Program-made: the position numbers and the translations under genes
Part shown: positions 1-5,625 of the stretch, one piece after another
Layout: every line of letters begins with the position of its first letter
Numbering within the stretch: the stretch's first letter is position 1
Origin: an uncultured Selenomonadales bacterium
GTDB lineage: Bacteria; Bacillota; Negativicutes; Selenomonadales; Selenomonadaceae
Assembly: GCA_946547205.1 (NCBI GenBank)
Contig: CAMNPA010000040.1
Span: 1 to 8,218, forward strand
DNA: 8,218 bases
Direction: 5' to 3'
Notes under the pieces: generated by a model
What the model was told of the DNA's origin: nothing
The model's database searches: none
What the model saw: only the letters and a program-made list of their open reading frames with translations

Positions 1-917
1 TCAAGTTCCGCAAGTTCGTCAACGCTTAGTTCAACGTTCGCCGCGCCAAAATTTTCTTTAAGCCGTTCATCACGACGCATACCGGGTATCGGCACGACGA
101 AATCATTTTTGCACAGCAGATAAGCCAGAGAAATCTGCGCGGGAGTTGCGTTTTTATCGGCGGCGAATTTGTTCAGCAGGTCGAGCAATGCTTGATTGGC
201 GTCCATATTTTCTTTTGCAAAGCGCGTAATGACTCTGCGCACGTCGTCGCCTTCAAATTTCGTCTGCGAAGTGTATTTGCCGCTCAAAAAGCCGCCCGCC
301 ATTGGAGAAAATGCAACGAATCCGATATTCAGTTCGTGACACAGCGGAATAACTTCAGCCTCGTATTTGCGTTCCATGATTGAATATTCGCTTTGGACGG
401 CAGTTAATGGCGTGACGGAATGAGCGCGTTTAATTTGTTCGGGAGTCGCCTCCGATACGCCCCAAGATAAAATTTTTCCTTCCTTGATGAGTTCGCCCAT
501 CCATTCGGCAACTTCGGCAACGTCACGATTGGCGGGCACGCGATGTTCGTAATACAAATCGATATAATCGGTTTGCAGACGTTTCAACGACGCATCAACG
601 GCAGCACGGACGCCCTTGCGAGAAGTTTTGCCTTCGGGAATTTCGGGCGTTGTTATAAAAATTTCGGGCATGAATTTCGTCGCGAGAACAATTTTGTCGC
701 GGAAAGGTTTAATCGCTTTGCCGACGAGAATTTCATTTTCGCCCGCGCTGTAACCTTCCGCCGTGTCAAAGAACGTGCAACCGTAATCGTCATAAGCCGA
801 ACGCATGAGCCGAATCGATTCGCTTTCGGGCGGACAAGCACCGTAGCCGTGAGAAAATCCCATGCAACCCATGCCGATAGCCGTAACCGTCAAGTCGCGC
901 AATTTTCTGGTCTTCAT
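1..917 (-). CDS. Aldo/keto reductase, C-terminus cut by window edge
   Basis: Probable NADPH-dependent cytosolic oxidoreductase that interconverts carbonyls and alcohols; the physiological substrate cannot be told from sequence. Reading leftward from an ATG at 915-917 gives 305 codons with no stop. The family is usually about 320-330 residues, so only a short tail is missing. The catalytic tetrad is complete: Asp51 (FFDTAEGY), Tyr56, Lys81 (LATKF) and His125 (YYEHR). Later family marks are GVSEA (153-157), QSEYS (175-179), FSPMAGG (203-209) and VPIPGMRR near the end, the cofactor-binding stretch usually seen as VPIPGTRK. The EHRV, SEA and QSEYS signatures resemble the AKR13-like bacterial group, which is inference. 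The start is fixed by a GGAGGTG site at 925-931, seven bases upstream. It is transcribed divergently from holA, with no functional link visible. The enzyme family is certain; any specific name would be a guess. Confidence 0.93.
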   Translation of the reverse strand, partial: MKTRKLRDLTVTAIGMGCMGFSHGYGACPPESESIRLMRSAYDDYGCTFFDTAEGYSAGENEILVGKAIKPFRDKIVLATKFMPEIFITTPEIPEGKTSRKGVRAAVDASLKRLQTDYIDLYYEHRVPANRDVAEVAEWMGELIKEGKILSWGVSEATPEQIKRAHSVTPLTAVQSEYSIMERKYEAEVIPLCHELNIGFVAFSPMAGGFLSGKYTSQTKFEGDDVRRVITRFAKENMDANQALLDLLNKFAADKNATPAQISLAYLLCKNDFVVPIPGMRRDERLKENFGAANVELSVDELAEL

Positions 918-924
918 GATAAAA

Positions 925-931
925 CACCTCC
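925..931 (-). promoter_or_regulatory. Ribosome binding site of the aldo/keto reductase
   Basis: On the minus strand this reads GGAGGTG, seven bases before the ATG at 915-917. It supports that start over internal ATG codons. Confidence 0.8.
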
Positions 932-937
932 GCGCCG

Positions 938-968
938 ATTTTATCATGTTGGAATAACTCGAAGTCAA
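938..968 (-). promoter_or_regulatory. Likely sigma-70 type promoter of the aldo/keto reductase
   Basis: Minus-strand -35 box TTGACT (963-968, 5 of 6 consensus bases) and -10 box TAAAAT (938-943, 5 of 6). The 19-base spacing is long, but a TG one base before the -10 box (TGATAAAAT) makes an extended -10, which tolerates poor spacing. The predicted RNA would start close to 931, giving a very short leader that begins at the ribosome binding site. That is an argument for caution. Confidence 0.4.
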
Positions 969-976
969 GGCTTGAC
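964..976. repeat. Inverted repeat GTCAAG-G-CTTGAC between divergent promoters
   Basis: Perfect six-base arms around a single G lie midway between the divergent reductase and holA genes. Each arm is most of a -35 box, TTGACT leftward and TTGACA rightward. The symmetry may therefore simply be two -35 elements meeting, or it may also serve as a regulator site. The sequence cannot decide. Confidence 0.5.
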
Positions 977-1000
977 AGCGGGCTTTGCATACTTCAAAAT
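972..1000 (+). promoter_or_regulatory. Likely sigma-70 type promoter of holA
   Basis: Consensus -35 box TTGACA (972-977), 17-base spacer, and -10 box CAAAAT (995-1000, 4 of 6 consensus bases). Transcription would start near 1007, about 28 bases before the holA start codon. The perfect -35 and ideal spacing make this the best promoter candidate in the window. Confidence 0.5.
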
Positions 1001-1022
1001 TTCCCGTGAAGATTTTTTTATC

Positions 1023-1029
1023 GGAGGTG
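1023..1029 (+). promoter_or_regulatory. Ribosome binding site fixing the holA GTG start
   Basis: GGAGGTG five bases before GTG at 1035-1037. The reading frame stays open upstream to 543, but that stretch lies antisense to the reductase gene and has no comparable site. This one decides the start. It is part of the ten-base block TCGGAGGTGG, which recurs before corA. Confidence 0.85.
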
Positions 1030-1034
1030 GCAAC

Positions 1035-2030
1035 GTGAAGTTCAAAGATTTTATGAGCGCACTCGACGGCGAAATTAAAAACGTTTACTTGCTTTGCGGC
1101 GGAGAATTTTTTTTCATCGACAAGGCGCGCGAAAAAATTTTGTCACGGCTCAACGTCGATAAGCAGACGGAACTTGTAACGATTGATTGCGATTCAAAGC
1201 CGGCGGTCGGAGAAATTATCAGCGCGATTGACAGCTCGCCGTTTTTCGGCACGCGAAACGTTGTGCTCGTCAAGAACGCGAATTTTTTCAGCGGCGATAA
1301 AAAATTTGAACGGCTCGAAAATATTTTGCGCGACATGCAACCGACGAATTACGTCATCTTCACGGCGAAGGCGGCTGATAAACGTCGCAAGCTCTACAAA
1401 ATCATCGACAAGGTCGGCGGCGTGTTGGAAGCTGATCCGTTGCGCCCGTGGGAAGTCGACGATTGGTTGAACGCAAAACTTAAATCGCTGGGCAAAATCA
1501 TGCGCAGTGAGGCTCGTCGTCACTTCAATGAACGATTGGGAATTTTGCCGGAAATTTCGCTGTGGTATCTTGAAAACGAATTGGACAAAGTCGCGCTCAA
1601 CGTTGACGGCAACGAAATTACAGCTGCCGATTTGCGCCGAATCATGCTCGCGCCGCCGGAAGTGTCGAATTTCGCATTGACGGACGCCGTCGACGAACGC
1701 AAGGCATCAAAAGCCGTGTATCTGTTGAAAACTCAAGCTCGCGATTACGGAAAGTTGCCGCTTGTGACGACGCTCTTGGTTAATCACGTGCGACGATTGC
1801 TCCGCGCGAAATTTTTCATTGCTCAAGGCGTGACGGGTCGCAGACTCGGTGAACCGCTTGAAATGAATCCGTACATTGCGCAAAAACTCGGAGAGACTGC
1901 CAAAAGCTACAAGGAAAAAATTTTGGAAGAAGTCTTTGTCGAATTGGCGGAAGCAGACTTCAAACTTAAAACCGGGCGCGCGGGCGTCGAGGCATTGGAA
2001 CGAATCATCATCAAGCTTTGCAACCGTTGA
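1035..2030 (+). CDS. holA: DNA polymerase III, delta subunit
   Basis: Clamp-loader subunit that opens the beta sliding clamp so it can be placed on primed DNA; cytoplasmic, essential in bacteria studied. The product is 331 residues, within the usual 330-345. The N-terminus has the delta signature VYLLCGGEFFFI (residues 17-28), at the place where AAA+ relatives carry a P-loop; delta itself does not hydrolyse ATP. A central NFALTDAV motif (from residue 212) opens the C-terminal collar domain. The end, with LAEADFKLKTGR and ALERIIIKL, matches the conserved 'D-x-K-x-G-R ... ALE-x-hhh-KL' tail. GTG at 1035 is chosen from its ribosome binding site, the family length and the N-terminal motif; extending further would overlap the reductase antisense. 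In many Bacillota holA sits next to comEC; here corA lies between them. No promoter-independent regulation is visible. Confidence 0.95.
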   Translation: MKFKDFMSALDGEIKNVYLLCGGEFFFIDKAREKILSRLNVDKQTELVTIDCDSKPAVGEIISAIDSSPFFGTRNVVLVKNANFFSGDKKFERLENILRDMQPTNYVIFTAKAADKRRKLYKIIDKVGGVLEADPLRPWEVDDWLNAKLKSLGKIMRSEARRHFNERLGILPEISLWYLENELDKVALNVDGNEITAADLRRIMLAPPEVSNFALTDAVDERKASKAVYLLKTQARDYGKLPLVTTLLVNHVRRLLRAKFFIAQGVTGRRLGEPLEMNPYIAQKLGETAKSYKEKILEEVFVELAEADFKLKTGRAGVEALERIIIKLCNR

Positions 2031-2054
2031 CGCAGAAATTTTCCGAACATTGCA

Positions 2055-2083
2055 TTGCAAAAAGTTTTCGCCATAAGTAAAAT
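2055..2083 (+). promoter_or_regulatory. Possible promoter in front of corA
   Basis: -35 box TTGCAA (2055-2060, 4 of 6 consensus bases), exactly 17 bases, then -10 box TAAAAT (2078-2083, 5 of 6). An overlapping AATAAT at 2081-2086 is an alternative -10. Predicted transcript start is near 2090. The same two hexamers with the same spacing occur before ilvD, which raises confidence a little. Confidence 0.4.
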
Positions 2084-2101
2084 AATCCTGTTCAAACTGT
2101 A

Positions 2102-2135
2102 CTCGCAATCTTGCAATCTTATTACTTGCAATCTT
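2102..2135 (+). repeat. Three-copy direct repeat in the corA leader
   Basis: An 11-base unit CTTGCAATCTT occurs exactly at 2110-2120 and 2125-2135, and with one change (CTCGCAATCTT) at 2102-2112. The first two copies overlap by three bases (period 8); the third lies 15 bases after the second. The array ends four bases before the corA ribosome binding site, so it would be in the 5' untranslated RNA. Origin by slippage or a role as a binding site are both possible. Confidence 0.75.
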
Positions 2136-2138
2136 GTC

Positions 2139-2145
2139 GGAGGTG
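2139..2145 (+). promoter_or_regulatory. Ribosome binding site fixing the corA TTG start
   Basis: GGAGGTG six bases before TTG at 2152-2154. An earlier in-frame TTG at 2134 lies upstream of this site and has no site of its own, so the later TTG is preferred. The surrounding ten bases, TCGGAGGTGG (2137-2146), are identical to those before holA. Confidence 0.8.
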
Positions 2146-2151
2146 GTACCG

Positions 2152-3111
2152 TTGGTTGAGATTTACAAATCGCAAGAGTCCGGGCATTTGGAAAAGCTCA
2201 CGCTCAAAACGTTGCAAAAGGGCGCGTGGATAAACATTGTCGACCCGACGCCGTATGAATTGCGAGAAGTCAGCGCATTGACGCAAGTTGAGCCGGATTT
2301 TTTACGCGCCGCACTCGACGAAGAAGAACGCTCGCATTTGGACGTTGAAGATCAATCAATCATGATCCTAACGAACGTGCCAATAGTCTACGAAGAGGAA
2401 AGTTACGACACGTTGCCGCTGTCAATCATCTTGACGAAACAATATATCATCACCGTTTGCTTGGAAGAGACGCCCGTTATGTCAAGTTTCAACGAACGCA
2501 CCGCACGACTTTTCCACACGTACAAGCGCACGCAATTTTTGTTCGAGATTTTATTTCGTTCAGCGACGTTTTATCTGCGGTACCTGCGACAAATAAATAA
2601 ACTCTCCGACGAAATCGAAGAGCAACTGCGCCGTTCAATGCGCAACTCCGACATTTTGCGGCTTATGGAATTGCAACGCGGTTTGACTTATTTCAACGCC
2701 GCACTCCGTTCAAACGACGCGGTCTTTGAAAAACTCATGCGCCTAAGAAACAATCGCACCACCGACGGAATTTTAGAGATTTACGAGGAAGACGAAGACT
2801 TGCTCGAAGACGTTATCATCGAAAATAAGCAGGCGCGCGAAATGGTTGAAATGTACAGCCAAATTCTCTCGCAGATGGCGGATATTTTCTCGTCGATAAT
2901 CTCGAACAATCAGAATATGGTTATGAAATTTCTCGCGGCAATGACAATCATCATCGCCGTGCCGACCGTCATCGCAAGCTTTTTCGGAATGAACGTGCCC
3001 GTGCCAATGAGCGAAAATCCTTCCGGCTTCCTAATCGTCATCGCAATCGCAATTCTCGCGTCAATCATCGCGGCGATAGTTTTTTGGCGCAAACACATGT
3101 TCTGGGGCTGA
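2152..3111 (+). CDS. corA: CorA-family magnesium/divalent cation transporter
   Basis: Inner-membrane pentameric channel for Mg2+, and in some relatives Co2+ or Ni2+ or Zn2+ efflux. From TTG at 2152 the protein is 319 residues, the normal size. A large soluble N-terminal domain (about 1-255) contains WINIVDPT, the ALDEEERSHLDVED stretch and ITVCLEE, typical of Bacillota CorA. A long charged helical region (about 135-255) forms the funnel stalk. Two C-terminal membrane helices follow, about 260-278 and 293-312. The signature GMN (279-281) sits at the end of the first helix, as expected for the selectivity filter, and a short loop MSENPSG joins the helices. The tail is short and basic (WRKH). 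comEC begins two bases after the stop. No M-box riboswitch is recognisable in the short leader. Exact metal preference cannot be read from sequence. Confidence 0.95.
   Translation: MVEIYKSQESGHLEKLTLKTLQKGAWINIVDPTPYELREVSALTQVEPDFLRAALDEEERSHLDVEDQSIMILTNVPIVYEEESYDTLPLSIILTKQYIITVCLEETPVMSSFNERTARLFHTYKRTQFLFEILFRSATFYLRYLRQINKLSDEIEEQLRRSMRNSDILRLMELQRGLTYFNAALRSNDAVFEKLMRLRNNRTTDGILEIYEEDEDLLEDVIIENKQAREMVEMYSQILSQMADIFSSIISNNQNMVMKFLAAMTIIIAVPTVIASFFGMNVPVPMSENPSGFLIVIAIAILASIIAAIVFWRKHMFWG
3104..3107 (+). promoter_or_regulatory. comEC: Weak ribosome binding site of comEC inside the corA end
   Basis: Only GGGG, six bases before ATG at 3114, inside the last codons of corA. This contrasts with the strong sites elsewhere in the window and suggests that comEC translation depends on ribosomes finishing corA. 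Confidence 0.45.
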
Positions 3112-3113
3112 AC

Positions 3114-5447
3114 ATGAAACCAAAAGTCTCGGATAAAATGCTCAACGTCCTGCTCGCGGCAATGGCGTCGGGCATTATTTTTATGGAACACTTTCACAGC
3201 TCGCCGAAAATTTTTGTCGCAATCTGCGCGGCGTTGACGGTCATAGGTTTGCTCGTGACGTGGCGGCGAAAAAATTTCACGGCGCAGATAATCTGCCCGA
3301 TAATTTTTTTTGCAATCGGAGCGTTGAGATTCGCGGCAGTCGACAGCATCGCGCCCGACGACGTGTCAAAATTCGCAGGGCAACAAATTTTTTTATCGGG
3401 CAGTGTTCGCGAAGAGCCGCAGACAAAAATTTTGCCGAACGGTTTGACGCAAATGCGCTTTGTCGTCGACGCGGAAACAATTCACATCAACGGCACGTCC
3501 CGAAAAATTTCCGGCGGACTGATTCTGACGTTCTATCCGGACGCTGACGAAAAGCTTCCGTCTGTGCGAATCGGCGACAAAATTTCCGCGCACGGCAACC
3601 TGAAACTTTTGCGCAACTACAAAAATCCCGGACAGATTGACGGCGTGACGCGCATGAAGTCTGACGGTATCACGGCTCGAATGTCGGCGAACAAGCAGGG
3701 CATTTCAATCGAACGCGTTGACGGCGGACTGTGGACGAAATTTCTGCGCGGCGTCTCGGCAATTCGTGAACACTATCGCAAATCAATGGAGCAAGTCATG
3801 TCGCGCGAAGATGCGGCGGCAATTTTCGCAATGCTTTTCGGCGGCTATGCGGGCGTCAATCCCGAACTCGTCGACGAATTCATCACAACGGGCATCGTGC
3901 ATATCTTATCGGTCAGCGGCACGCACATGTCACTGCTGGCAATGGCGACGGCGGCTCTTTGCAGATGGTTTAAACTTTCGCGCAAGGTGACGTTTGTAAT
4001 CGGGCTCGTCATCATCGGCACGTATGCAATCTTGAGCGGACTGTTGCCGCAAGTCATGCGTTCGGCGTCAATGGGCGTGTTAATTTTCTTAGCCAGGACA
4101 CTCGACGCGGAGACTGAAGGTTCACGGCTTTTGACGTTGGTCGCGGCGGCAATGCTTTTCAATCAACCGCTGCTGATATTCAACGTGAGCTTTCAACTAA
4201 GCTTTACGTCGACGGCGGGATTGATTTATTTGTCGCCGAAATTGAACGAACGACTTGAACGCTTGCCGAATTTTTTTGCGGAGGCACTGTCAATGACGGT
4301 CGCGGCAACTGTGGCGAGTTCGCCGGTCGTCGTGTGGTACTTCAATCGAATTTCGTTGAGCGCGTTGCTTGCGAATGCGTTTGTGCTGCCGCTGCTGGAA
4401 ATCGTAATCGTCGGCGGACTAATCGGCGGAATAATCGCGGCACTCGTTCCAATCGCGGGAAGAATTTTTTTCGGCGTAATGGCGTTGATATTTAGCTTGG
4501 GCGCGGAAATAAATCGATTGTTCGCGAATTTGCCGTTGAGTTCTGTGCAGGTGCCGACGTTGGGATTTTTGGCGGGAATTTTTTATTATGTCGCGCTGAT
4601 TTTCCGTCGTCCGATGATTTTGTTGCCGATAATCATTTTGCTCGCGTTCAACGTTTTCAGACCGAGTGGCAACCTTGAAGTGAATTTCGTCGACGTCGGG
4701 CAGGGCGATTGCGCAGTTGTCATCACGCCGCACGGAAAATGTTTGCTCTTCGACGTTGGCGGTGTTCGCGAGAAAATGTTTGACGTTGGCGGACGAGTCG
4801 TCGTTCCGTATCTTAAACACGAGAACATTCGCGCAATCGACAAAATTTTTTTGACACACGTTCACGAAGACCATGCGGGCGGAGCAGGTGCCGTGATAAA
4901 AAATTTTCCTGTCGGCGAGATCATCACGGCGGGCGAATCACGTTCGGAATACGCGGCGACTTTCGGAATTGCTCAAGAACTTTTGCCGCAAATGCGAATC
5001 GGTCAAACTGGCGAGACGTTCACTGTTGACGGCGTGACGATTGAAATTTTATTCGCGCCCGAAATCGGCACGGGCAACGAAATTTCCAACGTCTATCGAA
5101 TTCGTTACGGCGACTTGAGCTTTTTGATAACCGGCGATCTCGTCAAAGATATTGAGGCGCAAATTTTATCGGCAGGCATCGACGTTCAAAGCACGGTGTT
5201 AAAAGTTGCTCATCACGGCAGCGCGACGAGTTCGAGCGAAGAATTTTTGCAAGCCGTCAATCCGAAATGCGCAGTGATTTGCGTCGGCTACGGCAACAGT
5301 TTCGGTCATCCGCGCGCCGAAGTTTTGGAGCGACTGGAAAATTTGCAGACGAAAATTTTCCGCACTGACCGCGACGGCTTGATTAAGTTTCGCACGGACG
5401 GAAAGAGCTTGAAAGTTGAAACATTCACGAACATAAACAATCTGTGA
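3114..5447 (+). CDS. comEC: ComEC/Rec2-family DNA internalisation protein
   Basis: Polytopic membrane channel that carries single-stranded DNA into the cell during natural transformation. From ATG at 3114 it is 777 residues, full length for the family. Order: three N-terminal membrane spans (about 10-24, 32-50, 57-73); an OB-fold region (about 85-205, with GQQIFLSGSVREEP); the ComEC competence domain (about 245-500), with SVSGTHMSLL around Ser268-His271 and many hydrophobic helices; and a C-terminal metallo-beta-lactamase-like domain (about 522-775). That last domain keeps DVGQGD (527-532), HVHEDH (His582, His584, Asp586, His587), GD at Asp675, HHGS (700-703) and GHP at His732, so the proposed nuclease metal site looks intact. 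A TTG at 3084 in the same frame would overlap corA; ATG at 3114 fits better. Other competence genes are absent here, so actual competence is not shown. ComEC homologues are common in species not known to transform. Confidence 0.95.
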   Translation: MKPKVSDKMLNVLLAAMASGIIFMEHFHSSPKIFVAICAALTVIGLLVTWRRKNFTAQIICPIIFFAIGALRFAAVDSIAPDDVSKFAGQQIFLSGSVREEPQTKILPNGLTQMRFVVDAETIHINGTSRKISGGLILTFYPDADEKLPSVRIGDKISAHGNLKLLRNYKNPGQIDGVTRMKSDGITARMSANKQGISIERVDGGLWTKFLRGVSAIREHYRKSMEQVMSREDAAAIFAMLFGGYAGVNPELVDEFITTGIVHILSVSGTHMSLLAMATAALCRWFKLSRKVTFVIGLVIIGTYAILSGLLPQVMRSASMGVLIFLARTLDAETEGSRLLTLVAAAMLFNQPLLIFNVSFQLSFTSTAGLIYLSPKLNERLERLPNFFAEALSMTVAATVASSPVVVWYFNRISLSALLANAFVLPLLEIVIVGGLIGGIIAALVPIAGRIFFGVMALIFSLGAEINRLFANLPLSSVQVPTLGFLAGIFYYVALIFRRPMILLPIIILLAFNVFRPSGNLEVNFVDVGQGDCAVVITPHGKCLLFDVGGVREKMFDVGGRVVVPYLKHENIRAIDKIFLTHVHEDHAGGAGAVIKNFPVGEIITAGESRSEYAATFGIAQELLPQMRIGQTGETFTVDGVTIEILFAPEIGTGNEISNVYRIRYGDLSFLITGDLVKDIEAQILSAGIDVQSTVLKVAHHGSATSSSEEFLQAVNPKCAVICVGYGNSFGHPRAEVLERLENLQTKIFRTDRDGLIKFRTDGKSLKVETFTNINNL

Positions 5448-5562
5448 TAAAGACACGTTGAATGAAGCTGAGACCCGGCGCGCATGGACGCGTTAGCAAA
5501 AGAAAAGTAAGTTCAATAAACAAAAAAGCAATGACGAGCCGACAAGCAAATTAGCCTTGATA

Positions 5563-5591
5563 TTGCAAGACGGCGACAAATGCTGTAAAAT
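5563..5591 (+). promoter_or_regulatory. Likely promoter of ilvD-murB
   Basis: -35 box TTGCAA (5563-5568), 17-base spacer, and -10 box TAAAAT (5586-5591). Transcript start is predicted near 5598, giving a leader of about 28 bases. The elements are identical to those proposed before corA. The -35 box overlaps the right arm of a weak dyad. Confidence 0.45.
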
Positions 5592-5607
5592 CCCTTAGAA
5601 AATTTTC

Positions 5608-5614
5608 AAGGAGG
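5608..5614 (+). promoter_or_regulatory. ilvD: Ribosome binding site of ilvD
   Basis: AAGGAGG, strong in sequence but 11 bases from the ATG at 5626. That is longer than the 5-8 bases used by the other strong sites in the window. No in-frame start lies closer, so the ATG stands. Confidence 0.75.
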
Positions 5615-5625
5615 CAACTCTTCAA

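Larger units (their letters stand above)
5448..5625. other. Spacer between comEC and ilvD
   Basis: This 178-base spacer has an A-rich middle. It contains no convincing terminator, since no stable stem is followed by a T-run on the plus strand. It holds no T-box core and no leader peptide rich in leucine, isoleucine or valine codons. It does hold a probable promoter at its right end, and an imperfect dyad: GCCG (5538-5541) with CGGC (5571-5574), and GCAA (5546-5549) with TTGC (5563-5566). Confidence 0.6.

Noticed and set aside
543..1034. Long upstream extension of the holA reading frame
   Set aside because: It lies antisense to the clearly conserved aldo/keto reductase. The holA family signature, length and ribosome binding site all place the start at 1035.
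2044..2070. Hairpin TTGC-ATT-GCAA after holA as a terminator
   Set aside because: The stem is only four pairs and is followed by AAAG rather than a T-run. It overlaps the proposed corA promoter instead.
2142..2151. GGTGGTACCG resembling the T-box antiterminator core, just before corA
   Set aside because: It coincides with the ribosome binding site and start region. The leader is too short for a T-box stem I, and corA is not an amino acid gene. A covariance-model search could confirm its absence.
3084..3113. Earlier TTG start for comEC
   Set aside because: It would overlap the corA coding end and has no ribosome binding site; ATG at 3114 gives a normal N-terminus before the first membrane span.
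5466..5510. GC-rich patch after comEC as a terminator
   Set aside because: Only a four-base CGCG pairing could be formed and no T-run follows on the plus strand; the sequence after it is A-rich.
5462..5554. A 30-codon, lysine/arginine-rich ATG reading frame between comEC and ilvD
   Set aside because: It has no ribosome binding site and no recognisable similarity. It lacks the leucine/isoleucine/valine codon run expected of an ilv leader peptide. Most likely chance.
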